From Cyclaneusma minus (Eukaryota; Ascomycota; Leotiomycetes; Marthamycetales; Marthamycetaceae): a stretch of DNA of 64,000 nt. A model generated the notes under the pieces. It ran no database searches. It had not been told where the DNA came from and saw nothing but the letters and a program-made list of their open reading frames with translations. Below, in pieces: positions 11,591-20,662 of this stretch. Each line of letters begins with the position of its first letter. The first letter of the stretch is position 1. Made by a program: the position numbers and the translations under genes. The stretch covers positions 1,517,095-1,581,094 of the forward strand of contig JAKZHN010000007.1 of NCBI GenBank assembly GCA_037179335.1. Direction: 5' to 3'.

Positions 11591-11941
11591 TACGAAATCT
11601 TTGGGCTGCGCACAAACCTAGTTTACGCGCTGCTGAGGGAGGATACGCAAGAGACCCGTCCAGAAGACCAGTCACAAGTGCTCGAGTGGATTCATCGGAT
11701 CGAGGACCTTGATCCAGGAGTCAATCGCTATATCCACGAAAAGTCGATGCTCATTCACTTCGTGGGCGAGGCGTTAGTCGCTCATCGAGATCCGGAAACG
11801 GAAGTAGCTGAAAAACCCTGGCCATGGGGCTACCCAGAAATGATGGAGCTGGAGGAGACATGTAAGCGCAGGTGGCATGAGAATGTCCGGGATATCTGGA
11901 GGCGTTGGTGGGAAGACGCGTGGGACGATGAGGAGTTTTAA
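11591..11941 (+). CDS. TND-like module B, exon-type ORF
   Basis: The frame opens at a CACAG acceptor (11,590) with YEIFGLRTNLVYALLRED, then SQVLEWIHRIEDLDPG, matching the 'xLxxxxxALLxRxx...ISEWIxxLExY' start of modules C-F. The second half has drifted: no RMExLLRxW but a Trp-rich tail (DIWRRWWEDAWDDEEF) before a TAA. No start codon lies between the acceptor and the module, although an in-frame ATG occurs at 11,567 before it. It may be an internal exon, or a diverged paralogue that has lost the 3' half of the fold. Function unknown. Confidence 0.4.
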   Translation, partial: YEIFGLRTNLVYALLREDTQETRPEDQSQVLEWIHRIEDLDPGVNRYIHEKSMLIHFVGEALVAHRDPETEVAEKPWPWGYPEMMELEETCKRRWHENVRDIWRRWWEDAWDDEEF

Positions 11942-12138
11942 CTGACTCATAGGATGGAGGCGTTGCTGCAGCGCTGGCATGCAAGAATGGAGGTGGTGTT
12001 GATATTTCCTTGGGCTGTTAATAAGTATTTGGGTTGGTATCACTTGTGATTGAAGTCATTGAGGAACTATGTGTCTTGTGAAGCCTTGCATACGCGTTCG
12101 CGTCTAGTTTTGCTTTTGCTTCGACGCATGGTTTCCTC

Positions 12139-12585
12139 ATGCTCCCACAAGCTGACCTCGTCTCTACCCAGTATGAATGCCACGGCCTCATTTGGTACCT
12201 CGCTGAAGCCGAGAGTTCTGACGACCCAGAAGAAGACATGCAGCAAATATCCGAGTGGCTTGCTCAGATCGAGCACTGTTACTCTCACCCTCTCATGTCG
12301 CCGATGTCTGCCCTGTGGGTGCTGGAGGACGTGCTGTCAAGTGCGCCTACGGATGGCTCATTTAGAGGGGAAGTTGAGAAGCTGCAAGTGAAGTGGACAG
12401 ATGAGGTGAAGAGTGAAGTGGCTCGCCAAGCAGGATACTCCTTTTGGGAAGCTTTGGAGAACGACGTGGGTAGGGCTGAGGCAATGGAGATACTGAGGAC
12501 TTTGCGGGAATCGGACGCGGATAGTGTCCGTATCCGGAGGAAGCTTGAAGAAAGGGGATATTTGCTGCCTAAAATGACTTCCTAA
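12139..12585 (+). CDS. TND-like module C, 148-codon ORF
   Basis: The ORF starts with an ATG at 12,139 (MLPQADLVSTQ), but a strong acceptor CTCTACCCAG ends at 12,171. It lies just before YECHGLIWYLAEAESS, the same place at which module B begins (YEIFGLRTNLVYALL). The core follows: MQQISEWLAQIEHCY, then MSALWVLEDVLSSAP, then EKLQVKWTDEV. A C-terminal helical extension (EALENDVGRAEAMEILRTLR) runs to the stop and is unique to this copy. The same acceptor position in B and C suggests they arose by duplication of an exon with its upstream intron. Function unknown; the TND assignment is tentative. Confidence 0.5.
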   Translation: MLPQADLVSTQYECHGLIWYLAEAESSDDPEEDMQQISEWLAQIEHCYSHPLMSPMSALWVLEDVLSSAPTDGSFRGEVEKLQVKWTDEVKSEVARQAGYSFWEALENDVGRAEAMEILRTLRESDADSVRIRRKLEERGYLLPKMTS

Positions 12586-12698
12586 TGAGTTTCCGCATCA
12601 TTTCTCGTTTGTCGTTTATGTTCTGACTTTCCACGCATTCTTACTCGACATAGCACAAATCCACTACGTCGCTATCCATCTTTCCCCTCTTTGCACAG

Positions 12699-13124
12699 AC
12701 TAACAATCAGCAGAAGCAGACCCAAGAAAACGCACGAGCCCAAGAATTCAAGCAACAAATGGTACGTCCAAATTTCATCCAACAACATTCTCCTATCTAA
12801 TCTCTCAATTTCTCCCCCACACAGGAGGACAAACTTTCCTGTGTCAAACACGTCACATATCTGCGCCACAAGATCCAAAAGGCGCTGTTATCCCGTCGTG
12901 AGCCGCCCGCGGCAGACGAAATGGCCGATGTATCCGAGTGGATCAGAAAGCTTGAGGAATACGGCGAGCAGATCGATGCGGAGATCTTGTGGACTACGAA
13001 AGTCAACAAGGTTTTGAAAGCGGCCTGCAAGTTGGAGAGCATTCCGCGAGATGCGGAGTTTGGGATTACGGAGAGGATGGAGGGGTTGCTGAGGGGCTGG
13101 GATGCTTTGCACACACGGACCTAA
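12699..13124 (+). CDS. TND-like module D, best preserved copy, two exons
   Basis: Exon 12699-12761 (TNNQQKQTQENARAQEFKQQ, 5' end open at a CACAG acceptor) joins exon 12825-13124 through a 63 bp intron with an ACACAG end. The module reads HVTYLRHKIQKALLSRREPP, MADVSEWIRKLEEYGEQI, EILWTTKVNKVLKAACKL, then ITERMEGLLRGWDAL. The spacing of a TxVxKVL helix and a closing LLxxW is what one sees in TFIIS/IWS1/elongin N-terminal domains, which bind short disordered motifs in transcription elongation factors (family knowledge). An independent start could be ATG 12,921. No long partner domain is visible. I rate it a real gene or exon; function remains open. Confidence 0.55.
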
Positions 13125-13617
13125 CCTGAAGACAATCGCATCCGCGGCGCCGTCGGTTACGTGTGTGTTGGTCTCATGGCGGTTCGACTCGCATCAGAGC
13201 TCCGAAAATGGCCTTCGAGAAAAGCTTGGAGAGGCGCTGGGGGATTTCTTAGCAGGTGTCGTTTGCAGCTTCCTGTTGAGATAAAACTTCAAAAGAAAGT
13301 TATTGAGCGGCGGCGGGATCATTTGGTTGTGAGAACTGAGAACTGAGAGTTGTGCGTACAACAGACAAAAGCTGGGAAATGAGGAATCAGAATAGTCTAT
13401 CTTTCCTAGAAACGTCTTTCCAAGCCTTTCTTCTACACGCGTCCGAGCCTGCTCTCGTACTCCTTACATGCCCCTTACGGAGCACCATACCTGCCAAGTG
13501 GCATCAAGCCCCGCCTCCGACTCCCTCCATCAAAACTGATACCATCACACATAGCATTATCTCGCCAATCTAAGAACGAACCTCCAAGACGCCCTGATCT
13601 CTTGACACCCCGCCACA
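13125..13617. other. Intergenic between TND-like modules
   Basis: No supported gene in about 490 bp. It probably contains the 3' flank of module D and the promoter of module E, which has a clean ATG at 13,618 preceded by a C-rich stretch (CACCCCGCCACAATG). Confidence 0.5.
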
Positions 13618-14022
13618 ATGTCCCAAATATCCGAGTGGATCGCCCAACTCGAAAGTTGGAAGCCTCCACCCTACGCCGCGGCGCTTCTAGCCACGACAGA
13701 CTTGAAAGGAATTCTTACAAAGATCCTCGGCTACCAAGCCATCTACCTCGATGCTCCATTCAACCTCTATTCCCGAATCACCAGCCTAGCGGCGGCCTGG
13801 GATCCACAATGGCATGGTGGAGATATGTCGAAGGCTGTTATAAAAAAACAAGTCCGTTTTCTCAGCCTCGTGATTAAGAAAGCGCTGCTTAAAAGCATTC
13901 AGAAATTGATATGCCGAGGATATCCGAGTGGATTACTAAGCTTGAGGCGTATGGGGAGGATATTAGTAATGATACCGACCCCTTGGCAATATATGACAAG
14001 AACCGCGTTTTGGGGACTCTGA
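13618..14022 (+). CDS. TND-like module E
   Basis: ATG 13,618 in good fungal context (CCACAATGTCC) begins MSQISEWIAQLESWKPPPYA, so this copy starts directly at the ISEWI helix. DLKGILTKILGY and an SLAAAWD closing helix follow. From about 13,850 the same frame continues into the start of the next module (VRFLSLVIKKALL, equivalent to VTYLRHKIQKALL of D). It then leaves the reading frame of module F near 13,895, so residues after about 95 are probably out of frame. E and F therefore look like a tandem pair once continuous and now broken by a small indel. Confidence 0.45.
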   Translation: MSQISEWIAQLESWKPPPYAAALLATTDLKGILTKILGYQAIYLDAPFNLYSRITSLAAAWDPQWHGGDMSKAVIKKQVRFLSLVIKKALLKSIQKLICRGYPSGLLSLRRMGRILVMIPTPWQYMTRTAFWGL

Positions 14023-14291
14023 GTAAGGCTTTGGAGGTGGAAGAGGTGAATGGTTGGAGTGATGAGAAGGGGAGCTTGAAGGAGAGATGTGAAGTGTTGG
14101 TGGAGAGGTTGGAGCCGAGGATACGCCGGGAGAGTGGTGTACAAGTAGGCAAGGAGGCGAACAGGAAAATCAATGAGAGTATGCGATTGCCGAGTGATAC
14201 CCCGGCGAGTCGAAGATGGGAGTTGTGGTATGGTGTGGAAAAAGACAGGATGTATCCGCCGTTGCCGGAGCAGGATGAGCGGGATGACTAG
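13911..14291 (+). CDS. TND-like module F, 126-residue ORF
   Basis: The ORF begins MPRISEWITKLEAYGEDI and continues with AIYDKNRVLGTLSKALEVEE and LKERCEVLVERLEP, again the three core helices in order, then a basic tail ending PEQDERDD. It overlaps the end of module E in another frame. The helix that should precede ISEWI is encoded in E's frame just upstream, so a frameshift between 13,890 and 13,911 separates them. If ATG 13,911 is used the protein lacks that first helix. Possibly a functional short paralogue, possibly a broken copy. Confidence 0.45.
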   Translation: MPRISEWITKLEAYGEDISNDTDPLAIYDKNRVLGTLSKALEVEEVNGWSDEKGSLKERCEVLVERLEPRIRRESGVQVGKEANRKINESMRLPSDTPASRRWELWYGVEKDRMYPPLPEQDERDD

Positions 14292-14584
14292 GAAGTGTCC
14301 TAGTGGATCTCCTGCAACTTCTGAATCTGGGGATTTGTTTCTTTTCGTACTTTCTTGATGTCTGCTTTCTTTCCTATTGACGAGTCATGACATGAAGTTT
14401 CTACGATCTTACGGCCGCCTGTTTCTCCCCTGTACTCTTCCTCTTGATGAGTTACGCAACGAAGCGAAGCTATGATTTTACGCCCTCCTGTCTCTCTATT
14501 TCTCTTCAACTCGATAAAGAAATTATTATCATATGTTGGCAACCCAGAATTTTGTGCATTATTGACTAACACGACGTGCAAAAG

Positions 14585-15479
14585 TGGAAATACCGACTCG
14601 TCGACCAGGTCGAGCGTCAGCATGCTTGCACATTCAAGGACTGCTACGAGACATTTAACCTGTTAGCCAATTGCGAGGTAAGCTATGTTTACCCACCTTG
14701 CCTGTCTGTCGGTATCTTATCTAGAGACTCGGTCAACTTGTGCTGATATATTGAGTTGATGGATAGGTCCATGAATCCCTGCACATCAAGGACGGGATCT
14801 ATCAATGCCCAGTCCCTGGCTGCGATGCGAAATTTGTGCGACGGGGGAATTTCAGAGTGAGCTACATTCATTCGCCTCGTCTCTTAGGATTGTTTAGAAA
14901 CCCGATGTGCTGATGTAAGTGGGTTGATGTATAGGCGCATGAAACGATGCACAAGGAGATGCTCCCGAAGGAGCATGCTTGCACGGTCGAGGGCTGCGGT
15001 AAGAGTTTAAGTCTGCGGGGGAATTTGAAGGCAAGATACCTATTTTCATTCGCTTGGCTTGTGCTTTTCTAGTCTTGCGTTTTGCTGATATGAGACTGTG
15101 CTAGTTTCATCGAGCAAAGTGGCATAGAGAAACGTTGAGCGAGGAAGAGGTGGAGCTGTTGGAAAGGCAGGAAAAGGAAGACAAGGAGAAATTGGAAAGG
15201 TGTCGAAGGGAAGATCCGGAGAAATGGGAAAGGGTTAAAAGGGGGGAGGAGTGGTGGAGTGAGGAGGAAGACGAGGAGGGAGACGAGGAGGCTCTGGAAA
15301 ATTCTCGAAGGGAGAGCGCTGCAGGGTCTGAAACTGCTAAGATTGTAGCAGAGGGAAGCAAGTCCAGGGAGGCTGCTGTGGAGGAGCTGGGCAGGGCGGA
15401 TATAACGGACGAAAGGAGGCGGATCCTTGAAATTGGTCTCAAAGCTGCCGATACATGTGGGAACATAACCGCTTTTTGA
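14585..15479 (+). CDS. C2H2 zinc-finger protein, 5' end not resolved
   Basis: Four exons are supported: 14585-14677, 14767-14856, 14935-15030 and 15105-15479, all phase 0, encoding 217 residues after an acceptor at 14,584 (branch ACTAAC at 14,565). Three consecutive fingers are visible: CTFKDC...VHESLH, CPVPGC...AHETMH and CTVEGC...FHRAKWH. The C-terminal 110 residues are a charged, probably coiled or disordered, Glu/Arg-rich tail. The third intron has a GC donor (AAG|GCAAGA), a known minor class. Each intron sits immediately before the residue preceding the first zinc-ligand histidine, so fingers were copied with their introns. A DNA- or RNA-binding role is inferred from the fingers. I could not place the start codon; it must lie upstream of 14,565. 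Confidence 0.75.
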
Positions 15480-15882
15480 GGGACTACTATATACAGCTTT
15501 ACGCTCTTGAGAGCCAGAATCGGAAACGTTTGGAGATGGCTAGGGCACTGGACAGATGAGCGGGAAGAGGAGACAGGAGATCATTTTCTAAGGTAGTAGT
15601 CTGGTTCTTGACACTTCGTTTTACTAGAAATGGAACACGGTACTGGACAGTGGAATAAATGCTTGAGCGCTGGCTGTGAAATTGCCGTCTGTTCCCCAGA
15701 AAGCGACTACCCCTAGGGAGGACCTGCTCTCTATCACGGATACTTAAGTAGAAATAGGGGCTGACGATCGTGATGCACGAATTATGTGCAAACCTCCCCA
15801 ACCCCCAACCCATTACCTTGAAGATCCGGATCGTCCCTCTGCCCCTCTAGACATCCCCCGATTCTCACCTCATCTAGGTAAC
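15480..15882. other. Convergent intergenic region
   Basis: About 400 bp between the stop codons of the zinc-finger gene (+) and the mitochondrial carrier gene (-). It should contain both 3' ends. I see no gene in it. Confidence 0.6.
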
Positions 15883-17085
15883 TTACGCCTCCTTGCCATC
15901 CCTCATCTTCCTAAAGAAATCCATAACCCCCGTGTAAACCACCAGCAGAATACCACCACCGGGACCCAATCTCAGCACCTTAGGCAAGAAACCCTTGTAT
16001 AGCGCCGCAAATCCTTCCTCTTTGAAGACCGTCCCCACCGCTGGCCATGCCCAGTTGTATTTCTGCACACCCCCCTTAACCCTCGGGCTGTTCTGAATTC
16101 TACTCTTTACCACATCCATCGGCGTATTCAGCATCGTCCCCACCGTGCCACCGGTCGCACCACTCAACAAATCATAACCCATCTGCGTTTGCTTATCATT
16201 CGCCTTCGGCAGCAGCTCTCTGACCTGGAAAATACATCCAAAGTACCCAGCATTCCATAGCACGTGGCGCCAAATAGTACTTTCCAGACCATTGTACAAA
16301 GCCAGCGGTCCTTCAGCTTTCACGGTTTTAACGACGCAGTCGATCATGCCGGTGTAGCGGGAGGCGTTGGCTTTGTCTTGGAGACGGATTTTCACGAGCT
16401 CGAAGGGCACGACCACAAAGGCTTCGGTGGCGCCGGCGGTGGCGCCGGTGAGGATGGAGAGGGATTGGTTCATTTTGGCGGCGCCGAAGAGGTCGCGGTA
16501 GAATTTGCCCCATGAGTCGTTGGCGGCGAATTTGGTGGCACGTTTGGGGGCTTCCATGAGGATGGGGGCTTCGATGCCGCGGTAGAGACGGCCGAAACTG
16601 GGGGGTTGGCGTTAGTTGTTTGTTCTGATGTGGGCACAGAGAACTCACCCCTCAGTCGCAATGATCTTGCGGAAGCAGTCAAGCATGCCATTGTAGCCCT
16701 CGCCAGCAACGGCCTTGCCCGTCTGCAATTGTCTGCCAAGTCCGCATATCAGCCGCTATGTTCCCTTGGTATTTGGCGGGGTGTTTCCCATACACTCTTG
16801 TCTTCACGACATCCAATGGGTACCTGCGGAGACAAAGGTCAGCAAGTTGTTATCTGTTGAGGAATCTCCACTTCGAGTACTCACATAACCAGAATCTGCA
16901 CACATCTTGCATCAGAACTGTCTCTTTACATGTACTCTATGACCTGCTATTTACTCACTTCAGAAACTCCGGCGACGGCACCTAGACGCCTGTTAGTTCA
17001 CATGGCTGAGAGTTTGTCCTTCGCGCACGGATTGCGTACCGGCCGCGAACTGGTAGATGAAGGGAAGAGGTTTATCGGACGACAT
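15883..17085 (-). CDS. ODC1: Mitochondrial 2-oxodicarboxylate carrier
   Basis: Six coding exons on the minus strand: 17085-17040, 16981-16959, 16895-16885, 16823-16794, 16732-16649 and 16597-15883, giving 302 residues (yeast Odc1 is 310). Three mitochondrial-carrier signatures are visible: PLDVVKTR, PFELVKIR and PMDVVKSR, one per repeat. MEAPKRATKFAANDSWGKFY is characteristic of the 2-oxoadipate/2-oxoglutarate carriers. The protein exchanges C5-C7 oxodicarboxylates across the inner mitochondrial membrane and serves lysine and glutamate metabolism (family knowledge). Exon 3 is an 11 bp micro-exon encoding ILVM with its neighbours, and the 23 and 30 bp exons are also tiny. All are required to rebuild GVSEILVMYPLDVVKTRVQLQ. 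It diverges from NUG1. Substrate range (Odc1/2 type) is inferred from similarity in memory, not tested. Confidence 0.95.
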
Positions 17086-17448
17086 GGCTGCGATTGTGTC
17101 TGTCAGTTCTGGAAATTCAAAAACCAGTTAGCTGTATGACTTCACCAGAAAATGGACCAGAAGGTGGAACGTACGGCAGACTTGGAATGAGGGAATACAG
17201 AGCGGTCGCAGATCTGTGACAGCAATATCGGCGTCGAGTAAGCTCACACGAGCTGTTCAACAACCCACAGCGGGGATCTGGGGCTGGGGTAGACCACGTG
17301 ACTGTGGCTAGACTATTTTCTGCCGGTGTGGCTGTGCGTGAGAGCGGGTCGAACTTTTTTCCTCGACCGATAAGATATCCTCGATTTTTATCGAAAGCCC
17401 ATCCTCGACATCTGCACCACCGCACTGCACTCAACAATACCGCCGCAA
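17086..17448. promoter_or_regulatory. Divergent intergenic region, carrier / NUG1
   Basis: The two start codons are 363 bp apart and face away from each other. The stretch includes ACCACGTGACTGTGG near 17,295, a CACGTG box that could serve either gene (inference). No clear TATAAA box. Confidence 0.5.
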
Positions 17449-19155
17449 TGGGAGGTGCTACAAAGCCAGGAAGTAAGTCGAGAGTTTGCTGCTGGATTGA
17501 CACAGTTTGCTATGTGTTTGAAAACTAATCAGTTCCTTCAAACAGAGCCCAAGTCCAAACGCACACCAGTGCGTCTGCGCAACAAAATCGTCAAGGCCTC
17601 CGCCGCAAAACAGCGCAAAGCCCGCAAGGAAGCCAAGAAGAACCCAGAATGGCGCAGCAAACTGAAGAAGGACCCCGGCATTCCGAACCTATTCCCCTAC
17701 AAGAACAAGATCCTTCAGGAGATTGAGGAGGCTAGGAATAGGAAGGCCGAGGAGCAATTGAAGAAGAGGCAGGAGGCCAAGCAAGCTAAGACTGGAGAGC
17801 AGGTCGAGCGGGAAGTCGAGGCGCGCATGGAGGGTGTGGATGAAGAGGACATTGAGGCCATGGATATGGAGATGGATGAGGATGTGGACGAGGAGCTGAA
17901 CCCCATGGCGGCTTTGCTCGCAAGCGCAAAGGCCAGGGCGAAGGAATACGAGGGCGAATCGGACAGTGGCAATGAGATGGACGAAGACGAAGACTCCGAC
18001 GACGGCGAAGACTCCGACGACTTCGATCGCGACCGAGTCTGCACCACCGTCATCGAGGAGCAGCAGTCATCCCGAAAAGACGGTTCTCGGAAAGCCTTCG
18101 ACAAAGCCTTCAAGCAAGTCGTCGACCAAGCCGACGTCGTCCTCTACGTTCTCGATGCCCGTGACCCCGAAGGTACACGCTCGAAAGAAGTCGAGCGCAT
18201 GGTCATGGCCGCCGCCAGCGGAGGCAAGCGCCTTATCCTCATTCTCAACAAAATCGATCTCATCCCCGCCCCCGTCCTCGCAGGCTGGCTCACGCATCTC
18301 CGCCGCTACTTCCCCACCATCCCTCTCCGCGCCTCCAACCCAGCCCCCAACGCCCAAACCTTCAACCACAAGCAACTCACCGTGCAAAACACCTCCGCTA
18401 CCCTCTTCAAAGCCCTGAAATCCTTCGCCGCCTCCAAGCAACTCAAGCGTGCTATCTCTGTTGGCGTTATTGGCTACCCCAATGTCGGAAAATCCTCCGT
18501 CGTCAACGCCCTGACTTCGCGCCTGGGCGGAAACCGCGAGTCGTGCCCAGTAGGCGCCGAAGCAGGTGTCACAACCGCTCTGCGCGAAGTCAAGATTGAC
18601 AGCAAGTTGAAACTCATCGATTCGCCTGGTATCGTCTTCCCCAGCGCATCCGAAGGGGCTAAGAACGCGCGAACCTCGAAGATTGAAGAACAAGCCCGAT
18701 TGATTCTCCTGAACGCCATACCGCCTAAGCAAATCGATGATGCCACGCCCGCCGTTGCGCTTCTGATCAAGCGATTGAGTGGATCGCCAGGAATGCTCGA
18801 CAAGCTGATGGAAGTTTACGGACTGCCGCCGTTACTTACAAGCAATGGAGACCCGACGACGGATTTCTTGGTTCAGGTCGCGAGGAAGAGAGGCAGGCTT
18901 GGAAAGGGTGGTGTGCCAAATATCAATAGTGCTGCTACGACGGTTATTACGGACTGGAGAGATGGCAGGATTCAGGGCTGGATGGATGCCCCTGTGCTGG
19001 CTGTGCAGGATGCTGCGAATGGCAAGGCTAGCGAGAAGGCAGCTTCTGGAGACCAGAAGGAGATTGTTACGGAGTGGGCGAAGGAGTTTAAGCTGGAGGG
19101 CTTGTGGGGTGATGACGAGGCGAAGGCGGAGGGTGCGGATGCCATGCAGGAGTAG
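17449..19155 (+). CDS. NUG1: NUG1, nuclear GTPase for 60S ribosome biogenesis
   Basis: Exon 1 (17449-17473, MGGATKPG) joins exon 2 (17546-19155) to give KPGKPKSKRTPVRLRNKIVK, 544 residues in all (yeast Nug1 520). The G motifs come in the circularly permuted order of the YlqF/YRG family: NKID (LNKIDLIP) first, then the P-loop GYPNVGKSS, then DSPG. The basic N-terminus and the acidic linker after it match GNL3/nucleostemin-type proteins. Nug1 binds pre-60S particles and is needed for their maturation and export (family knowledge). The intron is 72 bp with an ACTAATC branch. A Lys/Arg-rich start and an acidic stretch near residues 150-180 fit nucleolar location. Identity is firm. Confidence 0.96.
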   Translation, partial: WEVLQSQEVSREFAAGLTQFAMCLKTNQFLQTEPKSKRTPVRLRNKIVKASAAKQRKARKEAKKNPEWRSKLKKDPGIPNLFPYKNKILQEIEEARNRKAEEQLKKRQEAKQAKTGEQVEREVEARMEGVDEEDIEAMDMEMDEDVDEELNPMAALLASAKARAKEYEGESDSGNEMDEDEDSDDGEDSDDFDRDRVCTTVIEEQQSSRKDGSRKAFDKAFKQVVDQADVVLYVLDARDPEGTRSKEVERMVMAAASGGKRLILILNKIDLIPAPVLAGWLTHLRRYFPTIPLRASNPAPNAQTFNHKQLTVQNTSATLFKALKSFAASKQLKRAISVGVIGYPNVGKSSVVNALTSRLGGNRESCPVGAEAGVTTALREVKIDSKLKLIDSPGIVFPSASEGAKNARTSKIEEQARLILLNAIPPKQIDDATPAVALLIKRLSGSPGMLDKLMEVYGLPPLLTSNGDPTTDFLVQVARKRGRLGKGGVPNINSAATTVITDWRDGRIQGWMDAPVLAVQDAANGKASEKAASGDQKEIVTEWAKEFKLEGLWGDDEAKAEGADAMQE

Positions 19156-20529
19156 AGAGTGACGAGGGAGCTGACGTGGAGTGGAAATGATGCATTGGTG
19201 GGTGTCTGGCGTTTTTTTGCTACAAAAAGATGATGCCATAGGTGGTCATTTGGAGGTACTAGAAAGCTAATGAATGACACTTTTCTTGCAAACACCACTG
19301 GATTTCCTGCTTTGCTCTTCAATTCTAGATCTTTCATTCTGTGGCTAGAACAATTCAGGCAATCCAACGGCAATACAAGTGTTCGCAAATATCGAAGGAA
19401 CTCAAAAAATATCCAAGTAACTTGAAATTACCCACGTAATTTGCGGCGTTTGGAGCTTTCATAGTTCATACTGTGGAAGACAGGCTTGGTGGCTCATCAT
19501 CAGATCTTCCATGGTCTGAATTGAAGAATTGACCAGTTGTCTTTATCATTCTTCACTTGTTTGTTACTTTTTCGTTCTGTTATTTTGATCTTGCTTGCCA
19601 TCCCCCCGTTAAGTTTTTCTGTTGTTCTTTCAATACCAAAATGCCAAGAAGCCACCCCTTGATGCGTTGCACACATTTTTGTGATCTTTATTCTTTTTCA
19701 GTCTTGCTATCGTTTTCACACCTGCTATCCTTTTCAGTCTCTATCCTTTCCACTCCTGCTAGATCCCCTGAGCTTGTTTCTACTTTCTGTTTCTATGTCT
19801 TTCTTTCAATGATGGCAACCTCTATCAATGCCAAAGGGGCCTTTCAATTCTCTCAATACTTAGAATATTATAATTCCCAATTATATGGGATATTCCGAAT
19901 TACCCTGAATATTCCCAATCACTTGAGATACTCAGAATCACCTAATTATTCCCATTTATTTGAAATATTCCTGGTTCTCTGGAATGGTCCCAATCCTCCA
20001 GAGACTGTTAGGCCGTAAGACTTCTTTGGTCCCACTGTACCTTCGTTAATACCGTTTTCTCCCCGTTCCCAACTTCCCTTCCCCTTCCCAGTTCCCTTGC
20101 CAGTTCCATTCCCTTTTACAGTCCCATTAGCTCCCTCGGCCGAACACTACAGCCTCATGTCTCCTCGTCGTCCTCAGGCTCACGATCCTAACCACTCACG
20201 TCGTCCCCCCTCGCCGAGTCCTCACTAACCCCCCAATCAACCACTCACGCCCCTCGATTTGAGCACTGAGCGTCCTGCGTCAACCCCTATTACCGGGTGG
20301 GCATGAGGCTGTTCAAGTAAGTTCATTTCCTCACTCTCCTCTCTCTTCCTTCCCTAGCACCACCACTACAATCAAAGTGTTGTCCTGCTGCCGCGCTGCC
20401 ACCTCCAAACCAACTGTAAGTCCTCCTCCCCGGTGTCAAGCACGCCTGACGGGCACTGACAGTTTCGTGCGGTCGAAAACCACTACAAAAACAGTAAGTC
20501 CTTGTTCCTGTTCCTTTTCCTGGTGCTAC
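19156..20529. other. Intergenic, short ATTCCC-type repeats
   Basis: No supported gene. About 19,855-19,985 is built from loosely repeated pieces such as GATATTCCCAATCAC, similar in style to the larger minisatellite at 34.06-34.33 kb. From 20,300 onward there are several splice-like pairs (TTCAA|GTAAGT ... CCTAG; AACT|GTAAGT ... TGACAG; AACA|GTAAGT). These could be 5' UTR introns of the small gene at 20,663, but no coding frame carries through them. Confidence 0.45.
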
Positions 20530-20645
20530 GCATAGCTACCGGTGCCAAACTGAGCTACCGCATGCAGGCACACCTACCGGTGTCAAGCAAAGCTACCGGA
20601 CGCAAGCAGAGCTACCGCTCCCACACAAGTCTACCGGACGCTAAC
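20530..20645. repeat. AGCTACCG short repeats inside a putative 5' UTR intron
   Basis: The octamer-like unit AGCTACCG or TCTACCGG recurs about seven times at roughly 17-20 bp steps (for example GCTACCGGTG, GCTACCGCAT, CCTACCGGTGTC, GCTACCGGACG). The stretch lies between a GTAAGT donor at about 20,493 and a CTCTCACAG acceptor at about 20,656. Confidence 0.6.
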
Positions 20646-20662
20646 ATCTCTCACAGTTCAAA

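Noticed and set aside
17715..18732. Long minus-strand ORFs opposite NUG1
   Set aside because: They are shadows of a clearly identified GTPase coding exon with strong codon bias.
20280..20662. Upstream coding exons for the small membrane protein (MRLFN..., CCRAATSKP...)
   Set aside because: Splice-like sites exist, but no combination keeps one frame into the ATG at 20,663; left as possible 5' UTR.
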